Counted from the stretch's first letter, positions 1 to 55,740 are shown. The stretch: DNA of 64,000 nt from Corydoras sp. C115 (GCA_019802505.1 JAFMOC010000009.1:10917501-10981500); one strand, 5' to 3'. Made by a program: numbers and translations. The notes: a model not told the origin generated them from the letters alone.

Positions 1-172
1 TTCTACAGTATACTGAATAACATCCTATATACATTATATTCAGGTCAGCTGACCTCATTCTGTAGGCACGCAATGTTACTGAACCCAGACCTGACCCACT
101 GAGGCAACCTCAGATCAGAGGTACATCCAGGTGGTGAGGTTTTACTTGTTGGCCAGACAGTGTGCCTATATA

Positions 173-508
173 TATCCATCCATCCATTATCTTCCGCTTT
201 ATCATCTATCAGGGTCGCGGGGGGGTTCCCCATGCCCATCCAGGGGAGAACGTTTTGGGCGCTGGGCAGATACACCCAGGACAGGGTGCCAATCTATCGC
301 TGGGCACACATTCACACACTCACACAGACACACTCTATATGGGGCAATTTGGAGAATTCAATTGACCTTGATCCGTGTTTTTGGACTGTGGGAGGAAACC
401 GGAGAACCCGGAGGAAACCCGCAGACACGGGGAGAACATGGAAACTCCACCCAGATTGGGATTCAAACCAGGAATCCCTAGTGCTGAGATGAGAACATGC
501 TATCCACT
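173..508 (-). mobile_element. V-domain SINE, near full length
   Basis: Tail CATCCATCCATTATCTTCCG at the left; the head at the right is incomplete (ends GAACATGCTATCCACTGC). In a cpne1 intron, abutting an L2 fragment. Confidence 0.85.
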
Positions 509-510
509 GC

Positions 511-797
511 ACAGAACACATTCACCACTGCAAAATGGTGGAACGATCTTCCCAACTCTGTCCGTAAGGCAGAATCACTAAACAGTTTTAAGAAACTACT
601 GAAGACGCATCTCTTTAACCTGTTGTAGTAAAAAAAAAAAAGGGGGGGGGGGCCCGCAGCATCATCAAATTACAATCAGGTTTGATGAATTTACAGTATA
701 GTTGGTTTTCTCCATGGCTTCTGACTTGTAATGTTCTCATTTGTAAGTCGCTTTGGATAAAAGCGTCTGCTAAATGATTAAATGTAAATGTAACCAC
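511..797 (+). mobile_element. L2-clade LINE 3' fragment
   Basis: Begins in the C-terminal coding part (LPNSVRKAESLNSF), passes an A/G run at 628-652, then has the GGATA-loop hairpin at about 751-767 and AAATGTAAATGTAA. It sits directly against a SINE at its left. Confidence 0.8.
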
Positions 798-1380
798 TAA
801 GCCACCGTGCCCACCTATATCTATAGATATAGAGATAAATAGATATTGATGGAGATATAGATATATTTCGGGGAAATAAAAAAAATAAAGAACAGAAGTA
901 AATAAACTACATTTATTCTTATATTACTAAAAATAAATGTAGTGCTTAATACTACATTAAACAGTACTCAAAACAGAAATTAGGTAGACTTTACAGATCC
1001 CAAAGGGAAATTTAGGAATATGTACAGTCATTTATTTATTTTTTATTTTAGAAAATGAATATAAAAGACTAATGTGAATGGTAAATGTTCATATTTATAT
1101 ATATATACGTTTATACACATCACTACTCAAATCATCGGTCACTATTAATACTGCACTTTATGTACATATTTCACTTCTGGTTAAATGCTAACCACATTTC
1201 ATTGGCCCTGTATTGCACTCTGCACAATGACAAAGTTAAATCTAATTTAAACTCTAATTAAACATTTAATAGAACGGCGTTAACTTAACATTGGGGGGCA
1301 ATGTGATCTGTGCGCAGGCATTTCACAGAGACAATAAAGAGGGAGGGATATGTGTGTATATATATTTTTTATATTTATAA

Positions 1381-1611
1381 TTCATTCATTCATTCATTAT
1401 CTCACACACACAGACACACTCTATATGGGGCAATTTGGAGAACTCAATTGACTTGATCCATGTTTTTGGACTGTGGGAGGAAACCGGAGAACCCGGAGGA
1501 ACCCACGCGGACACGGGAAGAACATGGAAACTCCACCCAGATTGTGATTTGAACCGGGAATCCCTAGTGCTGAGAGGAGAACATGCTAAACCACTAAGCC
1601 ACCGTGCCACC
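1381..1611 (-). mobile_element. V-domain SINE, internal deletion
   Basis: The tail jumps from CATTCATTATCTC straight to the CACACAGACACACTC region, losing about 110 bp. The head is complete (AAGCCACCGTGCCACC). 65 bp before a cpne1 exon. Confidence 0.85.
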
Positions 1612-1675
1612 ATATTTATAATTAATAATATATATTTATATTATATTTATAACAGTATTTCTTGTTGATCTGCAG

Positions 1676-4095
1676 TTGGAAGCCCAGTACACGTTTCTGG
1701 ATTATATTATGGGAGGATGTCAGATCAATTTTACGGTGAGTTTCATTTATGGTGTATGTTTCTAGTTTTGTCGTGATTGTGATATTAACTTATCACTTGC
1801 AATACATCAATCATTACGCTAAAGTTTAATTGCATGCATTTTAATTAAGGCAAGTTCAAAGTGATTTGTTTTAATTATGATGAGGGGTGTTCCTATTGTA
1901 TATAGTAGCCAGTCCATCTCAGAGCAAAGACACATTTCATTGACCCTGTAGACACTACCACGTTCACATCTCTGGTTACTTGGGTCCTACAGTTTTTGGG
2001 CTATGAAATGAAACCCACACATGCCACGCATACATAGGAGAACATACCAATTCCACACAGCTGGGACCCTCTGTCTCTGCAAACCTCTGTTTTTATTATA
2101 CTAGGAGTTGGATGTGGTGTCGCTACATTCTTTAGCCAAAGTATTTTATTTAATAAAGATGTGAAATTGGTTACTAAATTCGTACTTTTGTTTAAAGGTG
2201 GGGATAGACTTCACCGGGTCCAATGGAGATCCTCGCTCCCCTGAATCTCTACATTACCTCAGTCCTAATGGGGTGAATCAGTACCTCACTGCTATCTGGT
2301 CTGTGGGATTGGTGGTCCAGGATTATGATACGTAAGAGCAGAAATACTTATACAGTGTAGCACCACTTACTGCATTAGTATACGAGTATGTTATATAAAT
2401 GCATTTTTAACCCGTTTCTTTCTGTCTCACTATTTAGGGATAAATTGTTTCCAGCGTTTGGGTTTGGTGCGCAGGTACCACCCAATTTCCAGGTTAGCCA
2501 AGATTTATTTTTTTCGGTTTGATAAATGTTTAAGTTAAAAATATCACATACAAATATCACATGGTCTTGTTTTATAGGTTTCACATGAGTTTGCACTTAA
2601 TTTCAACCCTAATAGTCCTTATTGCCAAGGTAAGTGTGGTTAATATCATATGTCTGAATGTAATAAAGCTTAAGAGTAGCATTTGATTGGTGCATCTCTG
2701 TTATATGTGACCGTGTGTCTGCAGGTGTGGAGGGGGTTGTACAGGCCTATCGCTCGGCTCTGCCCCAGGTGCGTCTGTATGGCCCGACTAACTTCGCTCC
2801 CATCATCAACCACGTCGCTCGCATCGCCGCCACAGCGGCTCAACAGCCAAACGCATCAGTAAGTCTGTGCTGAGACCCAATGTTACACAAAACATTGTGC
2901 CAAAGTGTAAACCTCTGTGTAAATGACATCTACAGGAACATTTTTATATGTATTTTGTTTATGAAAATTCTTCTTTTGGCTTTCCCCATCAGGGGGCGCC
3001 ACAGTTTGCTCTATATTAAGTTCTCTACAATATATCTGCCCATCATGCACTCACACCACAATTAATTTAATTGATTTTAGGGGTTCATGCCCACTAAATA
3101 TTATTTTGTATATGTTATGTTATTTTATATTATATTGTTATTTTATTTTATATGGTTTTGGCCCTTATATTATTTTACTTAGAAACACTGTCTCTCACGG
3201 CTTTTTATTGCTTTCTATTACTGTGTAACATATAACATATAGCTGTACAATATTTGAAATTTATTAACATTTAGTTACAAGCTGCGTTTTTTTTTTATTA
3301 TTATAATTATTTTGATATTTAGTGGCCAATATTTTTTTTGGCCACAAAACAATATCCACTTCATTTTTTTTAGCCATTTGTTCATATTATTTATTCAAAA
3401 TGTATAAATGAAGTTGAAGTTGATTTTTTTTGAGAGTTGTGGAGTTTTGAAGCTGTAAGATTAAACATTTTCCATAGTAAAATATTTAAAGTGTAATAAC
3501 ATAAATATGTTTTTAACTGCAGTAATATCATATCTTCTTTTATTAAGGATATTTGTTTTCTGTATACTTTCTGCAGCAATACTTTGTGCTGCTGATTATA
3601 ACCGATGGAGAGATCACCGATCTGGACCAAACCAAGCAGGCCATCGTAAACTGCTCCAAGCTGCCCATCTCCCTCATCATCATCGGAGTCGGTGAGGCCG
3701 ACTTTAAGGCCATGGAGGTGTTGGATGGTGATAAGAACGTTCTCAAGTCCCCCACAGGAGAACAAGCAGCCAGAGATATAGTGCAGTTTGTGCCTTATAA
3801 AGACTTCGCAAATGTATGTGTTCCCTTCAGTGTTTTTTTTATTTTTTATTTGCAGATATGAATTAATGTGCTAATTCTTCCCGTGTGTGTATGTGTGTGT
3901 GTGTGTGTTTTTGATTTTGTTTATGGCATGTCTGTTGGGCATGCTTGTGTTTGTGTGTGTGTGTGTATCTGTTTTCATCAGGCTCCCAAAGAAGCCCTGG
4001 CTCAGTCTGTTCTTGCCGAAGTCCCTATTCAGCTCGTGTCTTACTTCAAGATGAGAAATCTGAATCCTGTTAACCCTCCTGCACCAAGACAGTAG
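1676..4095 (+). CDS. cpne1: copine-1-like gene, last seven exons (5' end outside window)
   Basis: Exons seen: 1676-1735, 2198-2331, 2438-2492, 2578-2629, 2725-2858, 3577-3813 and 3982-4095, stop TAG at 4093-4095. All have AG acceptors and GT donors, and the phases join without a break into 261 residues. The product begins LEAQYTFLDYIMGGCQINFT and continues VGIDFTGSNGDP, the copine vWA-domain signature; DFTGS fits a MIDAS metal site and LIITDGEITD follows. Segments such as SLHYLSPNGVNQYL, YGPTNFAPIINHVAR and APKEALAQSVLAEVP match copine-1 better than other copines I know. Copines are cytosolic Ca2+-dependent phospholipid-binding proteins with two N-terminal C2 domains, which must lie upstream of this window. 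The gene ends about 3.9 kb before fer1l4 on the same strand. The family is certain; the paralogue is inferred from residues and synteny. Confidence 0.9.
3886..3968 (+). repeat. (TG)n, interrupted
   Basis: Two TG tracts separated by about 40 bp, in the last cpne1 intron, 12 bp before the acceptor region. Confidence 0.85.
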
Positions 4096-6020
4096 AGATG
4101 ATCCAGCAGGTGTTCTGTTCATGAGACAAAGCTGATGGGAGAAATGTTTTCTAAAGCCTTTCTTATGTTGCCATATTTCTTACAAAAACCTTTCTTTTTA
4201 TAGTCATTTTATTTTGTAACGATGGTCCACCTAAACACCAGAACCTCTTTTTAGAACCGGACATAATTCTATACACATTATTTTTGCTTAAAATTTATTA
4301 CCATCAGGTATTATGAATGGTTGAGTAAGAGCAGTGCAGGGAAAAAACATCGCTGTGTTTAGATTTTCTAATTTGATTATTTTCTCATTTTTACTTTTGC
4401 AAAAGAGCTTAATTATTATTTCTGAAGCATGGAATATTTTTACTTCTCCATCAGAATAATGAGGTAGCCGTGTGCAGAGTGAACATGCATAACAGACCTG
4501 TTTTCTGTATAAAGTTCTCATATTAGACGCACTGATTGTTTGAAAAGCGTTGCCTTAAAATAGTACAAATATGCATCATTCCCAAATCCATTTACAAAAC
4601 AAACTGTTCATGTGAAAAATCATAAAGAGCCACGTGAGTAACATATTTAAACTCTGCTCATGTGATAAAGCATTATGTAGTATGTTGTATTTGCCATAGT
4701 AAGTCGCGCTCTTCATGTATCATTATATGCAGTTACAAACACCTATGTGCCTTCACATGTTTCTAAAATATATTCAACATTCTCACTAATTAATAAGCTG
4801 CTGCAGTCCAATTACCGTTATATGCTTTATACCACTAATGCATTACTGAAGGATAAATTTGGTGTTTAATCAAAACTGCGCAAAATTGGGTCCAAATTTG
4901 TAAGTAAAATCGAGCCAATGTTAAGTTCCGAGAACTGTTATAGATGTATGAAGTAGAACTGGAACTATTTGGCAGTACTTTGTAAATAAAACACGTTTTC
5001 ACATCAGTATAGTTACAATTTACAGCTGCTTTGCTTTTGCCTCTAGTAAATAGCAAGGTCATAAATAGTAAGGTTACAAAGTTCGTAACTAATTTACAAA
5101 ACCAAAACGATGGAATAATAGAGTCGGGCTGAAGGTTTCTTTACAGTAACCAGCTGTAATGTACATTTCAACCTTGAGATCATTTAGAAAAGTGGACCAT
5201 GTGGAGCATCCCGTTATTGACCTCCTGTTTGAGGGTGAGAAGTCACAACTCGTTTTGCACAACTGGATTAGAATTTAATTTAACTTTGTGCCCTAAGATA
5301 AACTGAATATGGATTTTATATAAATAAGAAGTAAAGCTCTAAAAGTTCCTAAAGGATTTTCTCCTTTCGCATTTGTAATGCTTATTAAAGCTTCTTTTGA
5401 ACTTCTTGCATCAACACCCATTTTCTATCCTTTATTGTATGTATTAATTATAACCAATACTAATCCAATTAAAAGTAATCTAATTCTAAACCGTGAGAAA
5501 AGTAATCCACTGATTAAATAAAACCAACCCCCCTTCAGATCAAACACAGGGATAAATCTCTTTAACGGAACAGTGTGTGAATATGTGGATGCTGCCAAAA
5601 ACAAGTGCAAACCTGAGAGAAACATTCCCATGAGCAGCTGCGTTATTGTTTTTTAAATATTATTTTTAATATTATTATTCTTAAATATGTTTCTAAAACC
5701 CAATGCTGTGTTTTGTAAATTGATCAATCTGCTGTCGTTAATGCAAATCAAACTCAATCACGGTCCTACTCTGCATCAGGGCCACCGATTATCAACGCCG
5801 ATATTAAATCTGCTGCACTTTAATTTTCATTATGGTTCTATGTCCAGCACTTATGAAGAGTTATAAACAGCTAGAGCAAAAAATTAAACCTAAGAAAAGA
5901 TTTTTATAATAGCTGTAAGTGCCAATTTACATAAAAAGCCCTTATATATTAAATGTTTATGTAATCATGTTTATATTACATTTATAGCCATATTCTTTTT
6001 TTTTATATATATATATACAT
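4096..6020. other. cpne1 3' UTR / intergenic, no gene seen
   Basis: AT-rich unique-looking sequence with no exon-like open frame, no SINE and no clear tandem repeat. The first part is presumably the copine 3' UTR. Confidence 0.5.
4985..4990 (+). promoter_or_regulatory. candidate poly(A) signal for cpne1
   Basis: AATAAA about 890 nt after the copine stop codon. A second AATAAA is at 7595-7600. Neither can be confirmed as the one used, since no transcript data are available. Confidence 0.3.
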
Positions 6021-6024
6021 TATC

Positions 6025-6336
6025 AGAAACGTCTGGACACGCCCCCTTTTTGCTCCTTTGTCTATTTTCTCCACTTACCATATAGATGGACTTACAAATT
6101 ACAAAGCCTAAATGAAATTACAGACTGTATGACATCTGTGGTGGTACTATTGGGGTTCTGAGCATTAGAACAGAGTAAAGGGGACGTACACAGTATGTAC
6201 TGTAGAACACAAACAGATGTACTACAGTCTGGAATTGGAGAACTACAAAGTCCAGCTTTACAGCAAGTGGACTGAGAACATGGACAATATGTGGAGCAAA
6301 AAGGGGGCGGGTCCAAACGTTTGACTGATGCTATTT
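6025..6336. mobile_element. non-autonomous TIR element (MITE family M), copy 1
   Basis: Ends are inverted copies of each other: left GTCTGGACACGCCCCCTTTT, right the complement of AAAAAGGGGGCGGGTCCAAA followed by CGTTTGACTG. The body contains the paired arms 'ACTACAAAGTCCA' and 'CTGGAATTGGAGAAC' also found at 12988-13238, 15619-16139, 58050-58150 and 62713-62945. The TIR resembles Tc1-type ends beginning CAGTCAAAAGTTTGGACA. No coding capacity. Confidence 0.7.
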
Positions 6337-6660
6337 GTATGTTTTTGTTTTGTGGAACTGCATGGCAGATGCTTTGTCTCAGTTACAGTTTTGTGCCAAA
6401 AGCAAACTGATGTTTAAATATAAACATTTTTACTCCATGTTAAGACTTCCCGTTGTGTTGGACTGATGTGTAAACTTAGATCGGACCAGCCACTTGTGTG
6501 TTACCGCATGTTGTACCTATGCCACCTATACATTGTTTACACCAATATTAATAATTAATGATCATTTAGTCCTGATGAAGTCCTATATGAATGTTCTGAC
6601 AACTCTCGCTGAACGTTTTGTTAATATTCTAATACGTTAAAACTTCCTAAGAATGTAAAC

Positions 6661-7285
6661 CCTTTCTATGAGTTAAGTATTCATAATACATTACAAATGC
6701 ATCTTATAAAGTATCAATCACACTTTAATATACAAAGATGTTCATAATCATGGTCATAAAGTGTTATAACATGGCATGAGGCTTTATAACACAAAGTGAC
6801 AATGTATTACAATATGAGCTTTCGAATGTTTTGACATTTCAAAATAATACAAGATGATTTCCCTTCATTGAAAGTCTAAAAAGCATTTATAATCTCTTAT
6901 AAGTCATTATGTACTCCTATTAATGCGGTCTCCTTCATAGAGCTAATAGATGAAAACACTTTACATACTATAATGCTCATAATCTTAGCTAAAAGGTTAT
7001 GAGCGCTTATAAAGTCATTTTAGAGGAGATATTCGTTTAACGCAAGCATTATAAAGCTTTGTAGCTGGTCTTTACAGTAAGTTAATGGAATTTGTCAAAA
7101 TACACATTCATGATGCATTGTGTCACATTGTGTTATGAAGCCTTAGTGCATATTCTTATAACACTTTAGGTGTGTTGTTATAAACATATGCTTATGACAA
7201 GTGTTTTAAAGCTGGATGAACACTTTTTTTAAGCTGTAGGCATGTGTTTATAATGCATTATGAATACCGGATTGATAGATGAGAA
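6661..7285. mobile_element. AT-rich foldback element (family P), copy 1
   Basis: The left edge reads CTTTCTATGAGTTAAGTATT and the right edge is an inverted counterpart, ATGCATTATGAATACCGGAT. The interior is rich in CTTATAA/TTATAAG motifs on both strands. Similar blocks lie at 8843-9781, 24116-25265 and 47335-48003. No ORF, so it is probably a non-autonomous DNA transposon. Confidence 0.5.
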
Positions 7286-7289
7286 TTTC

Positions 7290-8029
7290 AGTATTACTAA
7301 TTTCAGCAAAATTGAATTCCTTCGTACCATTTTATTTGTTTTCCACCCAAAATGTTCACTGAATGAACAGCTACTGGCATTTAAATGTCTTCATACACAT
7401 TCACTTAGAAAATGTAAGTGCTGTTTGTAAAGTTTTACACGGGATTTGTGCATCCTTGCCTTATAAGACCAATTATAGTTTGTTAAAACCCATGTTTCTA
7501 AAAGCTTATTTTATTTTATTTTTAAAGGAAGCAGTGCCACTAAAATGTATCACTCCCTTGTGCCTTAGCCGTGTAATTTTTTTGGGGAAAAGTAAATAAA
7601 TTGAGCTTCAACTGTTTGACTGGAGTCAGTTCATGTGTTTGCTTTGCGCTTTGCATAACTTGTTCTTTGTGTAAGCATTAAAGTCACGTTCTGTCAGGTG
7701 CGGCTGAAGAACCTGAAAACGTCATTCTTCCATGTTGGTTTCCCCACATCGTCGTGTCCAGGCTTCCTGCCTGTTAAACCATCTTGTGCAAACATCGGAA
7801 GCCGATGGTGTTCTCCTGAGCAGGAGGAGGTCCATGTCTTCATGTTCAGCTGTACCAGCTTCACAGGGTCCATTCCATCCCAATCAGTTTGATTGGAACA
7901 CTTACAGAGACAGTTTCTTCAATCAGCCTCGTTCATTCGTTATTTAAATGATATAGAAGCAGTATGGTAATTAACAGGAAAGAAGGTTGAAATGTTTCCG
8001 TGACTACAGAGGAGCTGCGTCATAAAAAC
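7290..8029 (+). promoter_or_regulatory. upstream / 5' UTR region of fer1l4
   Basis: No repeat is recognised between the foldback element and the fer1l4 start codon. 7698-7947 is moderately GC-rich with short open frames but no homology that I recognise. It could be 5' UTR or promoter; no TATA box could be placed with confidence. Confidence 0.3.
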
Positions 8030-50941
<42,912 letters not shown>

Positions 50942-51015
50942 AAGCAAGAAAGTCTATATATAATAGTTTGCTGCTAAACATACTTTCTTAACAATTCAAT
51001 AACGGATCAAATTTG

Positions 51016-51360
51016 GGCGGCACGCTGGCTTAGTGGTTAGCATGTTCTCCTCTCAGCACTGTGGATTCCCGGTCCGAATTCCAATCTGGGTGGAGTTTCC
51101 ATGTTCTCCCCGTGTCTGCGTGGGTTTCCTCCGGGTTCTCCAGTTTCCTCCCACAGTTCAAAAACATGGATCAAGTCAATTGAATTCTCCAAATTGCCCC
51201 ATATAGAGTGTGTGTGTGAGTGAGTGTGTGTCCAGTGATAGATTGGCGTCCTGTCCTGGGTGTAACCGCCCAGCACCCGAAACTTTCTCCCCTGGATGGG
51301 CATGGGGAATCCCCCCCCCCTGCGACCCTAATAGAGGATAAAGCAGAAGATAATGGATGG
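51016..51360 (+). mobile_element. V-domain SINE just after the fer1l4 stop
   Basis: GGCGGCACGCTGGCTTAGTG to GATAATGGATGGATT, 75 bp past the stop codon, probably within the 3' UTR. Confidence 0.88.
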
Positions 51361-51402
51361 ATTTCAAAATCCACATTTTTATAATAACCTTATTAATAAT
51401 GC

Positions 51403-51630
51403 ATCCATCCATCCATCCATTATCTTCCACTTTATCCTCAGGCACACACAAACACACTCTATATATGGGGGTAATTAATTATATGGGGTAAATTTGGAGA
51501 GGTTTTTGGACTGTGGGAGGAAACCCACGCGGACACGGGGAGAACATGGAAACTCCACCCAGATTGGGATTCGAACCTGGATCCCCAGTGCTGAGAAGAA
51601 AACGTGCTAACCACTAAGCCACTCATGCTT
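51403..51630 (-). mobile_element. V-domain SINE, partial, inverted to the previous copy
   Basis: Tail CATCCATCCATCCATTATCT, then a large deletion, then the V domain and head (AACCACTAAGCCACTC). Confidence 0.8.
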
Positions 51631-51797
51631 GCAGGTAAATTATATTTTTTGTTAGTAAGGATTCTTAACTTTCTGTATGTAAACTGCAGAAATGTACATT
51701 ACACATATTATATTAATGACAACTGCAGCCCATATTTTTTTCAACCACTGTCGCAGCCCAGAAAATAGAGAACAACTATTTAAAATCCTTTTGTATT

Positions 51798-51803
51798 AAT
51801 AAA
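51798..51803 (+). promoter_or_regulatory. candidate poly(A) signal for fer1l4
   Basis: AATAAA about 860 nt after the stop. Two SINE copies (51016-51360, 51403-51630) would then lie in the 3' UTR. No nearer AATAAA was noticed. Confidence 0.25.
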
Positions 51804-52631
51804 AAATGTCCTCAGTACTCAAATTTAAATTTGTAATGTAAATGGGATGCAGGGGTGGTATTTTGTGGCGGCCCACTCTGTAATTAATTTTATATGTAGT
51901 TGTCACAGATGTGATCGTGTTTAAACGTTGACGCAAAGAATGAAAATAAACGGCGTGATATTTAACTTTCTGGTGTGATGGATAAGAGCCCTTTATGTTT
52001 ATCTGGTGCAAAAGAATTACATTTGTTTTTCCGAAAAGTAATTATGTAAATGATTTCTCATTAAAACATCAGAGTTTAGTTTCCGTGTTAATGCTTCTCT
52101 GTAAAACTGGAGAAAAACTTTATAAAGCAGTTTAAAAGATAAAGAGCTGTCAATCAAATGACAAACAATGACAAAATATATTTGTAAGAACCAACTAACT
52201 GACAAAACAAATTTTTTTGGATACACATATATATATATATATATGTACACCCACTGGCCATTTTATGAGACCATTGTTTCTCCACTTACCATATAGCTGG
52301 ACTTTGTAGTTCTACAGTACTGTTCCATTCTGTAGTCCATCTGTTTCTCTACATACTCTGTTCTCTGATGATCAGAACCCTCAGAGCAGTATCATTAGGG
52401 TGGTGGATGATGGTACGAGTGGAACAGAACCGTGTATGTTCTGATTGGTGGACTGTTCTCTGTCCAGCAGCACTGAGTGTCTGATCCACTCGTACCAGCA
52501 CAACACACACACCACCACCACAATGTATGTATTACTGCATAATACATGCAGTATTGAGAATCATCCACCACCCTAATACCTCCTTTGTGGGAATCCTGAT
52601 CATTGGAGAACATACTAAAGTGGACTTACTA

Positions 52632-54384
52632 CAGTTTTTCTCAGTCGATTTGGTACATTTCTCACATCATGATTTACATTGGCATCACAACAAGTGCATT
52701 TCTCAAAACAGTTAGTGCAAACAGCAAAACTCAATGAAATACCTGCAAAAGCACATACTTCACTCAAAATTCTTTGTTTTTGCCTCAAAAGCAAATATTT
52801 AGGTCAATCAATTTGTCAGCGGCAGCAAAATATCTTGTCTGTGTGCCATTGCCTACGACAAGGCAGTCAAACTACTTAGTCATGTTGTCAGTGCAACAGT
52901 GAAGACTGTAAGCATATTCTGATGGAAACTAAGCTTTTGTTTACAAGAACGCTGCACATTCGGTGGCATATCAATTGAAACAATCCAGGTCACACATAAA
53001 TACAAACTTACAGAACACAAAAGTTACACATGACTGTATGTGGGAGATGGACAGCAAGAAATTGGACTGGAATCAAATTTAGAGTAATATTCCTTACTGT
53101 ATTATTTTCTAACAGCACTGCAATCTGTTGACAAAAAATCAAATTGAAGTTCAGGAACGACACAACTGTTTCCCTCCACTACATGGAAAAAAGGAAAAAC
53201 TACAAAATTAGAAACTTACTCTGAATACTCAAAACAACTTAAGGAATTACTGTAGTGCTTTCTTTTCTATTCATCCTGATGCTCCTCTCTGTTGGGCCAC
53301 ATGTTTTCATCCACATCACACTCGATAGCCTCCCTTGCAATGCACCGTGGAAATAATCTTCTAGAGTGTCTAATCCAGCCTTTGCAGGCATCTGCTGTGA
53401 TATCCTCACAAGCTGCATCCATAGCAGTCAGCAGGTTCATCTGGACGTGTGGCTGGTGATCATATACCTTCCATCTCCAGGCTGAGAAGAACTCCTCAAT
53501 AGGGTTCAGAAATGGGGAATAGGGTGGGAGGAACTCCATCAGCATTCTATGATGAGTGGCAAACCATTGCCTGATGGTGTTAGCGTGGTGAAAACTCACA
53601 TTATCCCAAATGATCACATATTTGGGCAAATCCTCTTGCACCACACCTCTCTCATTATCAGGGATGAGATCCCTATAGAGGGTGTCCAAGAATGTGATGA
53701 GATGCTGTGTGCTATAGGGCCCTATAATGGGAATATGTGCAAGCACGCCATTCTCTGACATAGCCGCACACATTGTGATTTTTCCTCCTCGTTGGCCTGG
53801 CACATCAATGGTAGCCCTTATACTATATATACTCCCTGTTATGTTGTATATATAAGGTTTGCCAATTACAGGTTCATGAGATGCACCTCTGACCTATGTT
53901 TGAGACCACTTGATGATGTAAATGTTCACAAATTCCCTTAACAGAAAGCCAAGATTCACCTGAGAACAATTTAATCAATTTAGGACAAATTACCAAAATT
54001 TAACATAAAAGTTTTTTAAAAACGTGTAAAACAAATGTACAAATTATGCCTAAGAGATTATGACAACATGTTCAGCACTTTTGCATATAATGACCTAGGC
54101 GATGACATAAGACCTAAATGTTTTGGAGCGTAAGACAATTCAACAGACAATCAGTACAACACATTTTGATAAACATGACATAAGCAACAGATAATGTAAA
54201 AAACAACAGACAATTGTCTATGACCATTTGCAAAAATGTACAAAAGCATTTGCAAAATGTGAAACACAATGATAAATACAATTATGATGTGCACAAGTGA
54301 CAAGGAGATGTGGAGATTGAATGAACAATTTTGAGAATTTCAATTCTGATCTGAAAAATGAACCAAATCGACTGAGAAAAACTG
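52632..54384 (-). mobile_element. decayed Tc1/IS630-like transposon nested in a MITE
   Basis: Ends are inverted repeats beginning CAGTTTTTCTCAGTCGATTT (52632 onward; complement ending at 54384), flanked by TA on both sides. It interrupts a MITE whose two parts lie at 52247-52631 and 54385-54475. The coding strand is minus, and only the C-terminal half of the transposase remains open. Confidence 0.8.
53267..53815 (-). pseudogene. truncated DDE transposase (DDE_3 / IS630-Tc1 type)
   Basis: The open part encodes ATIDVPGQRGGKITMCAAMS, YVIIWDNVSFHHANTI with the second catalytic Asp, and PPYSPFLNPIEEFFSAWRWK with the catalytic Glu, ending WPNREEHQDE. The N-terminal DNA-binding domain and the first catalytic Asp block are missing upstream, where AT-rich non-coding sequence takes over. 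It resembles fish Tc1-like proteins often annotated as uncharacterised. Confidence 0.8.
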
Positions 54385-54486
54385 TAATATGTAGTGAAAA
54401 AGATGAACGGAATGGAACTGCAGAACTACATAGTTCATCTCAGTGATCAGTGTAGAACTGAGGAGGTGTACCTAAACAAATGGCTA

Positions 54487-54487
<1 letters not shown>

Positions 54488-54573
<86 letters not shown>

Positions 54574-54604
54574 GACAGACAGGCAGGCATACAGACAGAC
54601 AGGC

Positions 54605-54635
<31 letters not shown>

Positions 54636-55432
54636 GATAGAAAGACAGACAGGCAGATAGAAAGACAGACAGATGGATAGAGAGACAGACAGACAGAAAG
54701 AAAGGCAGACAGAGAGACAGACAGACGGAAAGACAGATGGACAGACAGAAAGACAGATGGACGGACAGACAGAAAGACAGATAGAAAGACAGATAGACAG
54801 AAAGACAGATAGACAGAGATAGAAAGACAGACAGACAGATAGATGGACAGATAGACAGACGGATAGACACACAGACAGACAGATAGAAAGACAGACAGAA
54901 AGACAGATAGACAGAGATAGAAAGACAGACATAGATGGACAGATAGACAGACGGATAGACACACAGACAGACAGACAGACAGATAGAGAGACAGACAGAC
55001 AGAAAGAAAGGAAGACAGAGAGACAGACAGAAAGACAGACAGATGGACAGACGGAAAGACAGATGGACAGACAGAAAGACAGACGGACGAACAGACAGAA
55101 AGACAGATAGAAAGACAGACAGACAGACAGACAGATAGATGGACAGATAGACAGACGGATAGACACAGACAGACAGATAGACAGATAGACAGACGGATAG
55201 ACACAGACAGACAGATAGATAGACAGATAGACAGAGATAGAAAGACAGACAGGCAGATGGACAGATAGACAGACGGATAGACACACAGACACACAGACAG
55301 AAAGATAGAAAGACAGATAGACGGACGGATAGACAGACGGGAAGATAGACAGACGGATAGACACACAAACAGATAGACACACAGACAGACAATTAGAAAG
55401 ATAGACAGACAGACAGAAATACAGATAGAGCC
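54488..55432 (+). repeat. (GT)n followed by (AGAC/AGAT)n block
   Basis: About 40 GT units to 54571, then about 860 bp of mixed AGAC, AGAT, AGAA and GGAC tetranucleotides. Open in three minus-strand frames only because of the repeat. Confidence 0.96.
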
Positions 55433-55539
55433 ACAAAACCCAAAAGACAGTAGTTTATTTTCTAGTTTTGATGAGTTTGATGTTTGTAGTTGCTTGGTCC
55501 ACCTTCTGTTTTATTTCTTTAATTGATTTTATTGGAAGC

Positions 55540-55740
55540 CCCGCTCTGTTTGTTTGGCGGAGATTCGAACCCCAGCCCGGCCAGCAGCGCGCGCCTCGTT
55601 CACAGCGCTACGCTGTGACGGCGAATTACTCTACGGAGCATGCGCAGTGGGGCTCCCTCCTCAGCGCATCAAGCGGAGGGAACGGCATTGTCCTCCGCGC
55701 GCGCGCGCCCCCCCCCCGAAAGAGGAACCCTGCCTGAGTT
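55540..55740 (+). promoter_or_regulatory. GC-rich promoter-like region of the third gene
   Basis: CpG-dense stretch in otherwise AT-rich surroundings, with a run of alternating GC at 55697-55708 and a GCATGCGCAG site at 55638-55647 that fits the NRF1 palindrome. It lies 180-380 nt upstream of the ATG at 55918, as expected of a CpG-island promoter. Function is inferred from position and composition only. Confidence 0.55.

Larger units (their letters stand above)
52247..54475. mobile_element. MITE of the 'ACTGGCCA' type, copy 2, split by a transposon
   Basis: Left part 52247-52631 begins ACACCCACTGGCCATTTTAT; right part 54385-54475 ends AACTGAGGAGGTGTACCTAA. The middle is the IS630-like insertion. 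Removing it restores continuity with the copy at 41975-42270. Confidence 0.65.

Noticed and set aside
3391..3765. Minus-strand frame opposite a cpne1 exon
   Set aside because: It is the shadow of the copine vWA exon at 3577-3813.
7698..7947. Possible extra upstream coding exon of fer1l4
   Set aside because: No ferlin similarity and no clear splice link; the ATG at 8030 already matches the family N-terminus. It may be UTR.
54440..55436. Three overlapping minus-strand frames of about 300 codons (CLSVCLSV...)
   Set aside because: Pure translation of the AGAC/AGAT tetranucleotide block; open in all three phases, so not coding.
55553..55620. tRNA-like T-arm on the minus strand (complement of GATTCGAACCCC)
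   Set aside because: No matching A box or acceptor stem; the CpG-rich promoter composition explains it.
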